Assembly: GCA_965116565.1 (NCBI GenBank)
Contig: OZ220699.1
Coordinates: forward strand, 3,720,001 to 3,784,000
DNA length: 64,000 nt
DNA from: Bin87 sp965116565
GTDB taxonomy: Bacteria; Chloroflexota; Dehalococcoidia; Lucifugimonadales; UBA3495
Reading direction: 5' to 3'
A program made the translations under genes and the position numbers. Position 1 is the stretch's first letter, and the number at the start of each line of letters is the position of its first letter. Below the pieces are notes generated by a model that was given only the letters and a program-made list of their open reading frames with translations, was not told the origin of the DNA and made no database searches. Below, piece after piece: positions 1-7,882 of this stretch.

Positions 1-188
1 TCGTGTTCGTGATCGACGAGGACGGAGAAATCAGGGTGGAAGTGGACCGGCACACCGGCGGGCTGTTTCCGACGGAGACCTGGCTGAACCTGCTGGATGC
101 GGCCGGGCTGGACGCGGAGTACATCCAGACGAACGCCTACGAGGGCGGGTTCGGGGGGAATTTGTTCGTGGGGAGGAAGGCGACGTAA
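1..188 (+). CDS. C-terminal end of a probable SAM-dependent methyltransferase (5' partial)
   Basis: The reading frame is open from the window edge (codons begin at base 3) and stops with TAA at 186-188, so only about 61 C-terminal residues are seen. The tail has acidic strand-turn segments and ends in GGFGGNLFVGRK, which resembles the last beta-hairpin of class I SAM-dependent methyltransferases. No cofactor-binding motif lies inside the window, so the family call rests on the ending alone. The next gene starts about 175 bases downstream and appears unrelated. Confidence 0.45.
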   Translation, partial: VFVIDEDGEIRVEVDRHTGGLFPTETWLNLLDAAGLDAEYIQTNAYEGGFGGNLFVGRKAT

Positions 189-363
189 GCCTGATCCAGG
201 AACATAGCAGGAGCTTTCCACCTCGCGCAACGCGGGCCGCGTTGAATTGTTGACTTCGATTTAGCGCGCTGCTAGTTTCCGCCAACTCAGGATCACAACC
301 CCTAAATTGGACCGCAACCCAATCATAGACTGCCAAGGTGTCTTGGGAAGGATTCGCATCATT

Positions 364-663
364 ATGGTACAAGCGCCCACGTGGAGAGTTGAACCAGAGC
401 AGGTTTGGATTTCCTGTCAGGAGGTCAAAGCGGTAGAACCCAACAGAGAACTCCTAGTCCAATTTATAGCGGACGGAGCTTCTTACGTTGCCCTCGTTCC
501 CGAACGGTTTGTCAATCAGGCTAACAAGTCTTTGCAGGGATTCATCATCGCCGATTGTGAGGGTGATCTGCTAGTCCAGCTGCCGGTAGAAACCTTTACC
601 AGCGGGTCCAGGATCCTGGTGCGGGACGCAGAACAGAAAGACGTGCTGATGTACGACCGCTAG
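364..663 (+). CDS. Small protein of unknown function, partner of dCTP deaminase (copy 1)
   Basis: This 99-residue protein has no recognised domain. The ATG at 364 is preferred over an upstream in-frame TTG because a GGGAAGG lies 12 bases before it. Its C-terminal half is clearly homologous to the protein at 7019-7333: both share a K-L-x-x-F-I-x-A-D core, then L-V-Q-x-P-x-E-T-x-x-S-G. Both copies sit directly before a dCTP deaminase homologue, here with a 10-base gap. The repeated pairing suggests a functional partnership or co-transferred cassette. The gene is AT-richer than its metabolic neighbours. No signal peptide or membrane segment is visible. Confidence 0.7.
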   Translation: MVQAPTWRVEPEQVWISCQEVKAVEPNRELLVQFIADGASYVALVPERFVNQANKSLQGFIIADCEGDLLVQLPVETFTSGSRILVRDAEQKDVLMYDR

Positions 664-673
664 GACTTGGAGA

Positions 674-1222
674 ATGATACTCAGCGACCGGGAAATCTGG
701 ATGGAAGTCGGAAGCAGCAGGCTAACTTTTTCTCCCGAACTGGAACCCAGCCAAGTCGGACCCTCTTCCATTGACCTACGCCTCGGGAATGAATTTACCG
801 TTTTCAATCCCTCTCGCCCAGGACTGCATACGACTATCGACCTGGCGAGGCTTGAAAATGTCGAAACGGTAGCCGAGAGTCTCGGCAATACTGTGACCCG
901 AAATAATGGAGAACCTTTCCAACTTGACCCCGGGCTATTCGTTCTTGCATACACCCTGGAGTACATTACGATGCCCAACTATCTCGCGGCCAGGGTCGAG
1001 GGCCGAAGTTCGTTAGCTCGTTTGGGAATATCGGTTCATCAGACGGCCCCCACCGTTCATGCGACCTTTGAGGGTCAACTGCGATTGGAGATATCCCACA
1101 ATGGGCCTTACCCTTGCCTCATATATCCTGAACAACGGATATGCCAACTGGTGATTGAGAGATTGGGAAGTCCCTCAACCGTAGATCTAGATAGCCTGTT
1201 TCAAAGGCAGAGGCAGGGCTGA
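674..1222 (+). CDS. dcd: dCTP deaminase family protein (copy 1)
   Basis: The 182-residue product matches the Dcd/dUTPase fold family, whose members deaminate dCTP to dUTP or hydrolyse dUTP. The N-terminus MILSDREIW is typical, SSIDLRLGN matches the early family motif, and the core EGRSSLARLG carries the conserved Ser and Arg used in catalysis. The candidate catalytic Glu is in LRLEIS. The usual I-D-P-G stretch reads V-H-A-T, so the family Asp is His. It follows the small gene at 364-663 and is paralogous to 7333-7878. A housekeeping pyrimidine role is possible; standalone deaminases are also known in anti-phage defence through dCTP depletion. Which applies here is not visible. Confidence 0.85.
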   Translation: MILSDREIWMEVGSSRLTFSPELEPSQVGPSSIDLRLGNEFTVFNPSRPGLHTTIDLARLENVETVAESLGNTVTRNNGEPFQLDPGLFVLAYTLEYITMPNYLAARVEGRSSLARLGISVHQTAPTVHATFEGQLRLEISHNGPYPCLIYPEQRICQLVIERLGSPSTVDLDSLFQRQRQG

Positions 1223-1243
1223 CAAAGGCGCAAGGGAACCTCT

Positions 1244-2494
1244 TTACTCGTCGTCGAGGCCGGGGACGGGGAAGCGGTTGCTGAGGTGGCGAACGTCGTC
1301 GCGGATTGCGGACATGGCGGCCTCGTCGCCGATGCTGCCGAGGGTGCGGACGATGAGCTTGGCGACCTGGCGGGTGTCATCCTGCATCATGCCCCGGCTG
1401 GTGATGGCGGGGGTGCCCAGACGGAGACCGGACGCGGTGCGCGGAGGCAGCTGGTCGTAGGGGATGGCGTTCTTGTTGGCGACGATGTCCACGGACTCGA
1501 GGGCGCGCTCGGCCTGGCGTCCGGTGATCCCCAGGGGCGTGAGGTCCACCAGCATCAGGTGGTTGTCGGTGCCGCCGGCGACGAGACGCACGCCGGCCTC
1601 GGAGAGTTCCTGGGCCATGACCTGGGCGTTGGCGACCACCTGGTGGGCGTAGCGGGCGAAATCGGGCTGGAGGGCTTCGCCGAAACAGACGGCCTTGGCG
1701 GCTATGACGTGCATGAACGGGCCGCCCTGCATGTAGGGGAACACGGCGAAGTCAACCTTGCGACCGAGCTCCTCCTCGGTGAGGATCATGCCGCCCCGGG
1801 GGCCGCGGAGGGTTTTCTGGGTGGTTGACGTTACGACCTGCGCGTGGGGGAAGGGCGACGGGTGCGCGCCGCCGGCGATGAGGCCGGAGATGTGGGCCAT
1901 GTCCACCATGAGCAACGCCCCCACTGAATCGGCGATGGCGCGGAAGCGGGGGAAGTCCAGAACGCGGGAATAGCTGCTGCAACCGGCGACGATGAGCTTG
2001 GGGTTGTGCTCCTTCGCCAGGCGTTCGACCTGGTCGTAGTCGATGGTCTCGGTTTCCTGATCGACGCCGTAGGGCACGAACTTGTAGAGGTTGCCGGAGA
2101 AGTTGACGCCGGCGCCGTGGGTGAGGTGGCCGCCCATGTCAAGCTGCATGCCGAGCACGGTATCGCCGGGTTCGAGGACGGCGAAGTAGGCGGCCATGTT
2201 GGCCTGGGCGCCGCTGTGGGCCTGGACGTTGGCGTGATCCGCCCCGAATAGTTCCTTCGCCCGATCGATGGCGAGGGTTTCGACCACGTCGACGAACTCG
2301 CAGCCACCGTAGTATCGCCGACCCGGGTAGCCCTCAGCGTACTTGTTGTTCATCAGCTGCGCCTGGGCTTCGAGGACGGCCTTGCTGGCGTAGTTCTCGG
2401 AGGCGATCAGGACGATGGCATCGCGCTGGCGGCGGTTCTCGTTCTGGATGGCGGCGGCGACGGCGGGGTCAATACGGTCGAGCATGGCGGTCAT
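1244..2494 (-). CDS. glyA: Serine hydroxymethyltransferase
   Basis: GlyA interconverts serine and glycine with tetrahydrofolate using PLP in the cytosol. The 416-residue length is standard. Visible motifs are IASENYAS near residue 30, YAEGYPGRRYYGGCE near 55, VDMAHISGLIAGG near 195 and the PLP-lysine segment STTQKTLRGPRGG near 225. The residue before the lysine is Gln, where His is usual. The ATG at 2494 is supported by AGGAG eight bases upstream. It stands alone, convergent with the dCTP deaminase gene. The sequence is otherwise complete and looks functional. Confidence 0.97.
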   Translation of the reverse strand: MTAMLDRIDPAVAAAIQNENRRQRDAIVLIASENYASKAVLEAQAQLMNNKYAEGYPGRRYYGGCEFVDVVETLAIDRAKELFGADHANVQAHSGAQANMAAYFAVLEPGDTVLGMQLDMGGHLTHGAGVNFSGNLYKFVPYGVDQETETIDYDQVERLAKEHNPKLIVAGCSSYSRVLDFPRFRAIADSVGALLMVDMAHISGLIAGGAHPSPFPHAQVVTSTTQKTLRGPRGGMILTEEELGRKVDFAVFPYMQGGPFMHVIAAKAVCFGEALQPDFARYAHQVVANAQVMAQELSEAGVRLVAGGTDNHLMLVDLTPLGITGRQAERALESVDIVANKNAIPYDQLPPRTASGLRLGTPAITSRGMMQDDTRQVAKLIVRTLGSIGDEAAMSAIRDDVRHLSNRFPVPGLDDE

Positions 2495-2620
2495 TTGGGT
2501 GGCTCCTGATATGGGTGGTTAACGGTTGTGGCAGCGGCAAGATTTGCAGTTCTACGTGCCTCTGCGGTTTTCTGCGCGAGGTCAATCCGGCACGTCAACG
2601 CTCACAAATACAAAGACTTT

Positions 2621-2650
2621 CCGGATTCCTGCTTTCGCAGGAATGACGGA
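2621..2650. repeat. Short palindromic element followed by ATGACGG
   Basis: ATTCCTGC (2625-2632) and GCAGGAAT (2637-2644) form a perfect 8-bp stem around TTTC, followed by GACGG. This is the common dispersed bacterial REP-like hairpin type. A related element with a different stem lies at 28867-28891. It sits between divergent promoters of non-coding flanks and no ORF depends on it. Confidence 0.7.
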
Positions 2651-2713
2651 GTGAGTGCGGCAATGACGGGTGTGGGTGAGGCAATGACGGATGTGAGTGA
2701 GGCAATGACGGGC
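2651..2713. repeat. Three tandem 21-bp repeats
   Basis: Three units of 21 bp run head to tail at 2651-2671, 2672-2692 and 2693-2713. Each has the form GTGNGTGNGGCAATGACGGNN with few differences. Each unit carries the AATGACGG end of the adjacent palindrome, suggesting slippage amplification of the palindrome's tail. There are no spacers, so this is not a CRISPR array. Confidence 0.8.
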
Positions 2714-2818
2714 TGCGATAGTCGGGGATGGCCAAAGGTCAGGGAGTGGTTTGAAAGCCCCGACTGATGGGAAACACATCTATATGATAACAAATCGACG
2801 CAAACAAGCCCTTGGCGC

Positions 2819-4174
2819 TCAGAATTTGTAGAAGTGGTGGCGGATTTCAAAGTCGACGTCGTGCTGCGAAAACAGCTCCCAGTCGGCTTTGCGGACGGTG
2901 AGGTACGAATTCGCCAGCAGCGGCCCCATCGCGTCGGTGAGGGTGGCGTCGGCTTCCAGCGCGTGGACGGCTTCCAGCAGGGTTGACGGGAGGCGCCGGA
3001 TGCCGCGCACGGCGAGTTCGTCGGGAGTGAGTCGGGCCGGATCGACGTCGATGCAGAGGCCATCGGCGGGCATGAGGCCGCGCTGGATGCCGTCGAGGCC
3101 GGCGGCGATGATACCGCCGAGGGCGATGTAGGGATTGGAGCTGGAATCCGCGGGGCGATACTCGAGGTTGGTGGATGCCATCTCCGAACCCCAGAACCGG
3201 GAGGGTATGCGCAACGCGGCCTCGCGGTTGTCCGGCCCGTAGCAGATGTAAGCGGTGCTCCACGAGCCGGGGGAGATGCGGCGGTAGCTGTTCATGCTGG
3301 GGCCGGTGAGCAGGGTAAGCGCCGGAAGGTGCTCCATGATGCCGGCGATGAAATGGTAGGCCAATTCGCTGAGTTGCATGGGGTCGTCGGCGTCGTAGAA
3401 CAGGTTGCGCTCGCCGGCGGGGTCCCACGCGCTGAGGTGGGTATGGTTGCCGTTGCCGGCCTGGTCGGGGAACGGCTTGGGAGCGAAGGAGGCCAGCCAG
3501 CCGTGCTGCCAGGCGACGTTGCGCACCGTTTCGCGGTAGATGATGTGGTTGTCGGCGGCGCGCAGGGCGTCGGCGTGGGTGATGCTGAGCTCCTGCTGGC
3601 CGTGGCCGACCTCGGTGTGGTACTGCTCCAGTTGCAGGCCCTGGGCTTCCAGCGCGTCCACAATATCGTCAACCACATGCTGCGAGATGGTCGCGCCGAG
3701 GGTGGAGTTGTCCAGGCTCTCGTCCATCGGGACGAATGTATCGCCATCCCGGCGGGCCAGGTACCATTCGGGCTCGAAGGCGGCCTGGAAGGTAATGCCC
3801 ATGGAGGCTGCCCTGGTCAGCGTCCGCTTGAGGAAATGGCGGGGGCAGGCGGCCCAGGGTTCCTGATCCATGGTGAGCATGTCCACCAGGACGAAGGCGC
3901 GTTTGGGGGCGTAGGGCAGAAGCGTGAAGGTATTGAGGTCGGGCACCATGCGGAACTCGCCGACGGGTCCCATGCCGTCCAGCGCCTGCAGTTGGTCCAT
4001 GTCGCCCATCGCCTGCATGGCGGTGGTGACGCCGACGCCGGAGGTCAGGCGGCGTTCGAGGCCGGAGACGTGAGTGGCCTTGCCTCGGATGATTCCGCTG
4101 TTGTCGCAGTAGGCGAAGGTGATGAGCCGGACGCCGGCGTCGTTGACGAGTTGGAGAATTTCCTGAGCTTCCAT
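2819..4174 (-). CDS. Glutamine synthetase family protein
   Basis: This 451-residue ATP-dependent amidoligase homologue would couple an amine or ammonia to a glutamate-like carboxylate. Visible active-site motifs are EPEW (metal Glu) near residue 135, the GNGNHTHLS metal and ATP segment near 240, GPSMNSYRR near 290, REAALRIP near 320 and NLEYRPADSS near 338. The ending HHFYKF is like GlnA paralogues and gamma-glutamyl-polyamine synthetases rather than classical GlnA. The adenylylation loop of GlnA-I is not evident. It is monocistronic. Substrate cannot be assigned; nitrogen assimilation or amine catabolism are both possible. Confidence 0.9.
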   Translation of the reverse strand: MEAQEILQLVNDAGVRLITFAYCDNSGIIRGKATHVSGLERRLTSGVGVTTAMQAMGDMDQLQALDGMGPVGEFRMVPDLNTFTLLPYAPKRAFVLVDMLTMDQEPWAACPRHFLKRTLTRAASMGITFQAAFEPEWYLARRDGDTFVPMDESLDNSTLGATISQHVVDDIVDALEAQGLQLEQYHTEVGHGQQELSITHADALRAADNHIIYRETVRNVAWQHGWLASFAPKPFPDQAGNGNHTHLSAWDPAGERNLFYDADDPMQLSELAYHFIAGIMEHLPALTLLTGPSMNSYRRISPGSWSTAYICYGPDNREAALRIPSRFWGSEMASTNLEYRPADSSSNPYIALGGIIAAGLDGIQRGLMPADGLCIDVDPARLTPDELAVRGIRRLPSTLLEAVHALEADATLTDAMGPLLANSYLTVRKADWELFSQHDVDFEIRHHFYKF

Positions 4175-4286
4175 GGTGGCACCTGCAAACAGTTATGCGT
4201 GCGTCATTATCGCAACATGAGAAGGGGAGCGGCGTGAACCGCTCCCTCACCCTGGCGTCATATTTTCGATGGGAAACCGGCGGGGT

Positions 4287-4472
4287 TCAGGGCGAGATGG
4301 TCTCCGGCGCGCGGTTCGGGGTGAGGGCGTTGCAGTCCATCAAAGCGTTGAATGTTGAGTCATAATCTTCCAGCTATATTTTGAGGAAGAGAATAGCGTC
4401 CTCGGCGGTTTCGATGTGATCTGCCGGGTCCCACGGGCGGAATTTGGCCTTCGCCAGGTTCGCCCCCTGCAA
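4287..4472 (-). pseudogene. Remnant of a HigA-type (COG3636-like) addiction antidote
   Basis: The minus-strand reading contains FRPWDPADHIETAEDAI, which closely resembles the conserved start of addiction-module antidote proteins (RPWDPAEHLETEED...). A TAG at 4374-4376 interrupts it; the frame then continues with a weakly similar LEDYDSTFNAL segment before a stop at 4287. No start codon or partner toxin is visible. I read it as a decayed antitoxin. The stretch 4175-4286 shows nothing else. Confidence 0.45.
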
Positions 4473-4510
4473 TTACACCTCACCGGCCAGGCATCGTACG
4501 TTGACCTACT

Positions 4511-5242
4511 CTACTCACCGCGCAATTGACGGATCTCAGCCACCAGGCGGGCGTTCTCGGCGGCCAGGCGGGCGTTCTTGGCAACGACCCGGGTGTTCGT
4601 CTGCTGCCAATGCTCATATTCTTCGCCGGTCGCTGGATCGTACACCCGGAACTGTAGACCATCCCAGCGGAACTCCAAGTTCAACAGCGGGCTGGTTACG
4701 CCAACCATCCCGTCGCCGTATTCCGCCAGCGTAAACTGTTCGTGCAGTCCCTCAGCCAGATATTCCCCGATGATGGGCTGTCCGTAATGGCGCCCGCCGG
4801 TAGGGTCGAAACGCCAGTACTCGGGAACGCCTATGTGGCGGTACAGGTCCCGCTTGCGCAGCATATCGTTGCGGCAGGTGCTGCGGGATGCTACCTCAAT
4901 TGCCAAATCCGGCGGTTTTCCGTTCTGCACCGGGTCGTATCCGACGCGTCTCCAGATCGCGTCGGTATCCACGTTCAAAGCCACCAGACAATCGGGAATG
5001 ACGTGAGGGGACGGGCCGCCGGTGGTCGGAGCATCAGGCGCGTAGTAGATGGGCAATTCGTTGCTGATGACGATGCTGGGGTGTTCCCAGTGAGAATAGC
5101 CCGGCGTCGGTATGCTGCGGAGCATGTCGATCAGGTAAAGGGCAGGACGGGATTCCTGCATATCATAGCCCTGCTTGGGCAAATCGGGGTAAGGCTTCCA
5201 TTGCCGGGCAGTTGGGTCGATTTTGGGTTTGGCAGTGGTCAT
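4511..5242 (-). CDS. Uma2 family putative nuclease (PD-(D/E)XK fold) with C-terminal coiled coil
   Basis: The 243-residue protein belongs to the Uma2 (DUF820) family of predicted restriction-like endonucleases, whose role is not established. PPDLAIEVASRST near residue 110 is the family catalytic region, with Asp and Glu positioned as in related members. YRHIGVPEYWRFDP is the second family signature. The C-terminal 35 residues form a charged helix with repeating NARL units. A second Uma2 gene occurs at 24113-24889 with a different coiled-coil tail. The flanking genes are unrelated. Confidence 0.88.
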   Translation of the reverse strand: MTTAKPKIDPTARQWKPYPDLPKQGYDMQESRPALYLIDMLRSIPTPGYSHWEHPSIVISNELPIYYAPDAPTTGGPSPHVIPDCLVALNVDTDAIWRRVGYDPVQNGKPPDLAIEVASRSTCRNDMLRKRDLYRHIGVPEYWRFDPTGGRHYGQPIIGEYLAEGLHEQFTLAEYGDGMVGVTSPLLNLEFRWDGLQFRVYDPATGEEYEHWQQTNTRVVAKNARLAAENARLVAEIRQLRGE

Positions 5243-5323
5243 GGCGCCGCTCCGGTTGTGGCCTACCAGAAAAACAAGTCGCCGGCCTCTTTCTGATCCG
5301 GCTCAGGCCGGCGACTGCAATCC

Positions 5324-6337
5324 CTACAGCACGTGGTACATGAGGAGGTGGTCGCGCATTACGTCGGCGGCGAAGTCGTTGTTGACGTCGCGGAGGACGG
5401 AGTGGATGTGGTTGGCGCCGTTCTGTCGATTGTCGTACTCGACGACGAAATCGCCGCCGTGCAGCCGGTAGTAATGGGGCTGCGTGCGATCAACGGGGCC
5501 GCCCCAGGCAAGATGGATCTTTTCCAACCCGCCCTCGCGCAGGGCGGTGAGCTTCTCCTGGGCGAGATCGGAACGGATGCGGGTTACGTACTCGCTGGCG
5601 AGGGTCATGAGCATTTCGCGCTGAGTACCCGACATGGCGGTGGCGGGCAGGCCCTCCTCCTTGGGCAGCGACGCGCGGGAGGAGTTGAAGGTGATGATGT
5701 CGGAGGGGGCCTCGTCGTAGATGGTGGCGCGGGTCTTCTGGCCGGCATCGAGGCTGTCCATGAGTTCGAGGGCGATGTCCTGGCTGTCGCCGAGGATGCG
5801 GAGGCCCTGCTTGGGTCCCTTGGGCACCTCGGCGGGATTTGCGCCAAAGAAGAAGGGGGTCATGGACAGGACGCGGTCACCCCAGACGCTGTAATGCAGC
5901 GAGACGTGGTGGCCCTCGACGCGCCAGCCCCAGGGCTCGGCATCGGTGGCGGGATCGCCGAATATGGTCCAGGAGTAGAGCAGGGGGTCGCGCACGAATG
6001 TGACCAGGCCGCGTTCCTGTTCCAGAGGGCCGAGGACGGACTCGTGATCGATGATGAGCTGGGCCTTGCGGTTGGAGTCCTCGGTGAGGCCGGTGGCCAT
6101 GAGAGCGTAGGCCAGCTTGCGCTGTTCCTCGTTCATGTCGCGGAGCAGCAGGCCGTGGCGATTCATGGGCGGGTAGTACCAGAAGATGCGCTCGCCGTCG
6201 TAGTAACTGAAACTGATGGCGGACTTCTGGTTGACGTCCAGGCTGTTCATCAGCGCAAGCGCTGCGCCGCGCATTTCGGAGGCCGCCGGCGAGTGGGCGT
6301 GGGGATGGTCGTGGTCATTGGTATGAGCAGTTGTCAT
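5324..6337 (-). CDS. DUF3500 domain-containing protein
   Basis: The 337-residue product matches DUF3500 along its length. Recognisable stretches are RHGLLLRDMNEEQR, the segment LLYSWTIFGDP, PWGWRVEGHHVSLHYS and TPFFFGANPAEV. The N-terminus is His-rich (TNDHDHPHAHS), possibly metal-binding. The family has no firmly established function; a metal-dependent enzyme role is suspected for some members. ATG at 6337 follows a GGAGGAC in the upstream region. It lies downstream of the CoxS-like gene on the same strand, 82 bases away, so co-transcription is possible. Confidence 0.88.
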   Translation of the reverse strand: MTTAHTNDHDHPHAHSPAASEMRGAALALMNSLDVNQKSAISFSYYDGERIFWYYPPMNRHGLLLRDMNEEQRKLAYALMATGLTEDSNRKAQLIIDHESVLGPLEQERGLVTFVRDPLLYSWTIFGDPATDAEPWGWRVEGHHVSLHYSVWGDRVLSMTPFFFGANPAEVPKGPKQGLRILGDSQDIALELMDSLDAGQKTRATIYDEAPSDIITFNSSRASLPKEEGLPATAMSGTQREMLMTLASEYVTRIRSDLAQEKLTALREGGLEKIHLAWGGPVDRTQPHYYRLHGGDFVVEYDNRQNGANHIHSVLRDVNNDFAADVMRDHLLMYHVL

Positions 6338-6419
6338 TTAACTGTCCTCCGTTGGGAATTCACAAGGGCTATGCAACACGCGGGCGAGAGTGTATGGGGA
6401 ACGATTTGGGAGTGTCAAA

Positions 6420-6899
6420 CTAGGCGCGGCGTTCGGCGGCGGTGCGCACAGAGGCGAGGATTCGGCCGTAGGCGTTGCAGCGGCAGAGGTTGCCGGAGAG
6501 GGCTTGACGAATCTCCGCGTCGGACGGATCGGGGTTGTGATCCAGCAGAGCGCGGGCGGACATGACGAATCCGGGAGTGCAGAAACCACACTGTCCGCCG
6601 TCCTCATCGAGAAACGCCTGTTGCAACGCTGATAGTGCGCTGTCGGCGGCAAGTCCTTCAACCGTGAGCACCCGGCATCCGGCGGCCCGCAGAGCGAGGA
6701 CCTGGCAGGCGTTGACCGGTGCGCCGTCGAGAAGGACGGTGCAGGATCCGCACTCGCCTCGGTCGCAGCCACGCTTGGCTCCGGTGAGGCCGAGCGAATC
6801 GCGGAGGACGTCGAGGAGCGACCAGTGGTGCTGCACCGAAAGGGTGTGCTGCGAGCCGTTTACGGTGATGGTGACGCTGGCGGTGTGTGGGCTGGTCAT
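6420..6899 (-). CDS. (2Fe-2S)-binding subunit of a molybdenum hydroxylase (CoxS/XDH type)
   Basis: This 159-residue protein carries two [2Fe-2S] clusters that pass electrons from the molybdenum centre to FAD. All eight cluster Cys are present: C45, C50, C53 and C65 in the plant-ferredoxin-like domain, and C104, C107, C139 and C141 in the helical domain (QCGFCTPG and NLCRCNAY). I chose ATG 6899 because an upstream in-frame TTG adds a tail without family likeness. It is transcribed away from the CoxL-like gene at 7883. The two are separated by the dCTP deaminase cassette. Confidence 0.93.
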   Translation of the reverse strand: MTSPHTASVTITVNGSQHTLSVQHHWSLLDVLRDSLGLTGAKRGCDRGECGSCTVLLDGAPVNACQVLALRAAGCRVLTVEGLAADSALSALQQAFLDEDGGQCGFCTPGFVMSARALLDHNPDPSDAEIRQALSGNLCRCNAYGRILASVRTAAERRA

Positions 6900-7018
6900 G
6901 GTGGGCGAATCGTACAGGAGGGGGATGGCAGGGGGCAAGGCGCGGGTGACAATTGTCCGTTGACTATACGGGGGAGCGATGTCTATATTGCCCGCACCTC
7001 ACAATCCGGAGATTTGGG

Positions 7019-7333
7019 ATGGTGGCAAAAAAAATTGAATGGGGATATGACCGCCCAATACCAGAGGGTGTCAAAATTCAGTTAACTTACGTCGGTCCCG
7101 GCATGATGCCAGACGAGCGTTTCGTCAAGTTCGAAATCGGCGATCAATCATACGGCGGCTGGATGCCAGACTACTCCGTTCACGAGGAGCAGAAATGGCT
7201 GAAGGCGTTCATCGTAGCCGATTTTGACGATGGCAGATGGCTCGTTCAGATACCCAACGAAACTCTGGTTTCCGGCTATAACATTTTCGTACCAAAAGAG
7301 TACCAAGATGTGATACTCAAAGGCTGGTGGTGA
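7019..7333 (+). CDS. Small protein of unknown function, partner of dCTP deaminase (copy 2)
   Basis: This 104-residue protein is homologous to the one at 364-663. Both share the K-L-x-x-F-I-V/I-A-D core followed by L-V-Q-x-P-x-E-T-x-x-S-G. ATG 7019 is preceded by GGAG with a seven-base gap and begins MVAKKIEWG. Its TGA overlaps the ATG of the following dCTP deaminase by one base, a layout that favours translational coupling. The C-terminus is aromatic (KGWW). It has no signal peptide, no membrane helix and no recognised domain. Confidence 0.72.
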   Translation: MVAKKIEWGYDRPIPEGVKIQLTYVGPGMMPDERFVKFEIGDQSYGGWMPDYSVHEEQKWLKAFIVADFDDGRWLVQIPNETLVSGYNIFVPKEYQDVILKGWW

Positions 7334-7878
7334 TGATCTACAGCGACCAGGACATAATTGCTGCCCTGGAAACCGGTACGCTGGACATCGAACCCAGACC
7401 TGCCCGTTCCGCGTTCGCGACGTCATCTGTCGACCTGCTTTTGGGAAACACGTTCACCGTTTTTGATCCTCCGATATCCGGCGTGGAAATCACGGTAATG
7501 ATCGCCCAAGCCGACCCCGAGGAAGCTGCGAGACGATACGGCAGAGTAGTCACCATATCTGCGAACTCATACATAGAGTTGAAACCGAATGCGTTTGCGC
7601 TGGCCTATACCGTGGAACGGTTGACACTGCCGCTGAACTTGGCGGCTAGAGTGGAAGGTAAAAGCTCCGTTGCCCGGTGGGGACTGTCGATCCACCAAAC
7701 CGCTCCAACCATACATGCCGGGTTTCGCGGCAACATACGCTTGGAGATCGCTAACGTTGGTCCGTTTGTATGTCGCTTGACGCCGGGTATGCAGATCTGT
7801 CAGCTGGTTATTGAAGAACTGAAAACTCTGCCGGAAAATGAACTGCGTTCCCGATTCCAAAACCAAAGCCCCAATTGA
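7333..7878 (+). CDS. dcd: dCTP deaminase family protein (copy 2)
   Basis: The 181-residue homologue of dCTP deaminase is paralogous to 674-1222. SSVDLLLGN, EGKSSVARWG and IRLEIANVG mark the family core. The Arg of the usual GRSS motif is Lys (GKSS), while the later Ser/Arg pair and the candidate catalytic Glu remain. The I-D-P-G segment reads I-H-A-G, so the same Asp-to-His change occurs as in copy 1. GTG 7327 and 7330 are alternative starts, but ATG 7333 overlaps the preceding stop and gives the conserved N-terminus MIYSDQDI. Confidence 0.83.
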   Translation: MIYSDQDIIAALETGTLDIEPRPARSAFATSSVDLLLGNTFTVFDPPISGVEITVMIAQADPEEAARRYGRVVTISANSYIELKPNAFALAYTVERLTLPLNLAARVEGKSSVARWGLSIHQTAPTIHAGFRGNIRLEIANVGPFVCRLTPGMQICQLVIEELKTLPENELRSRFQNQSPN

Positions 7879-7882
7879 CGCT

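Noticed and set aside
2651..2713. Possible CRISPR array
   Set aside because: The units are contiguous with no spacers and no cas genes are near.
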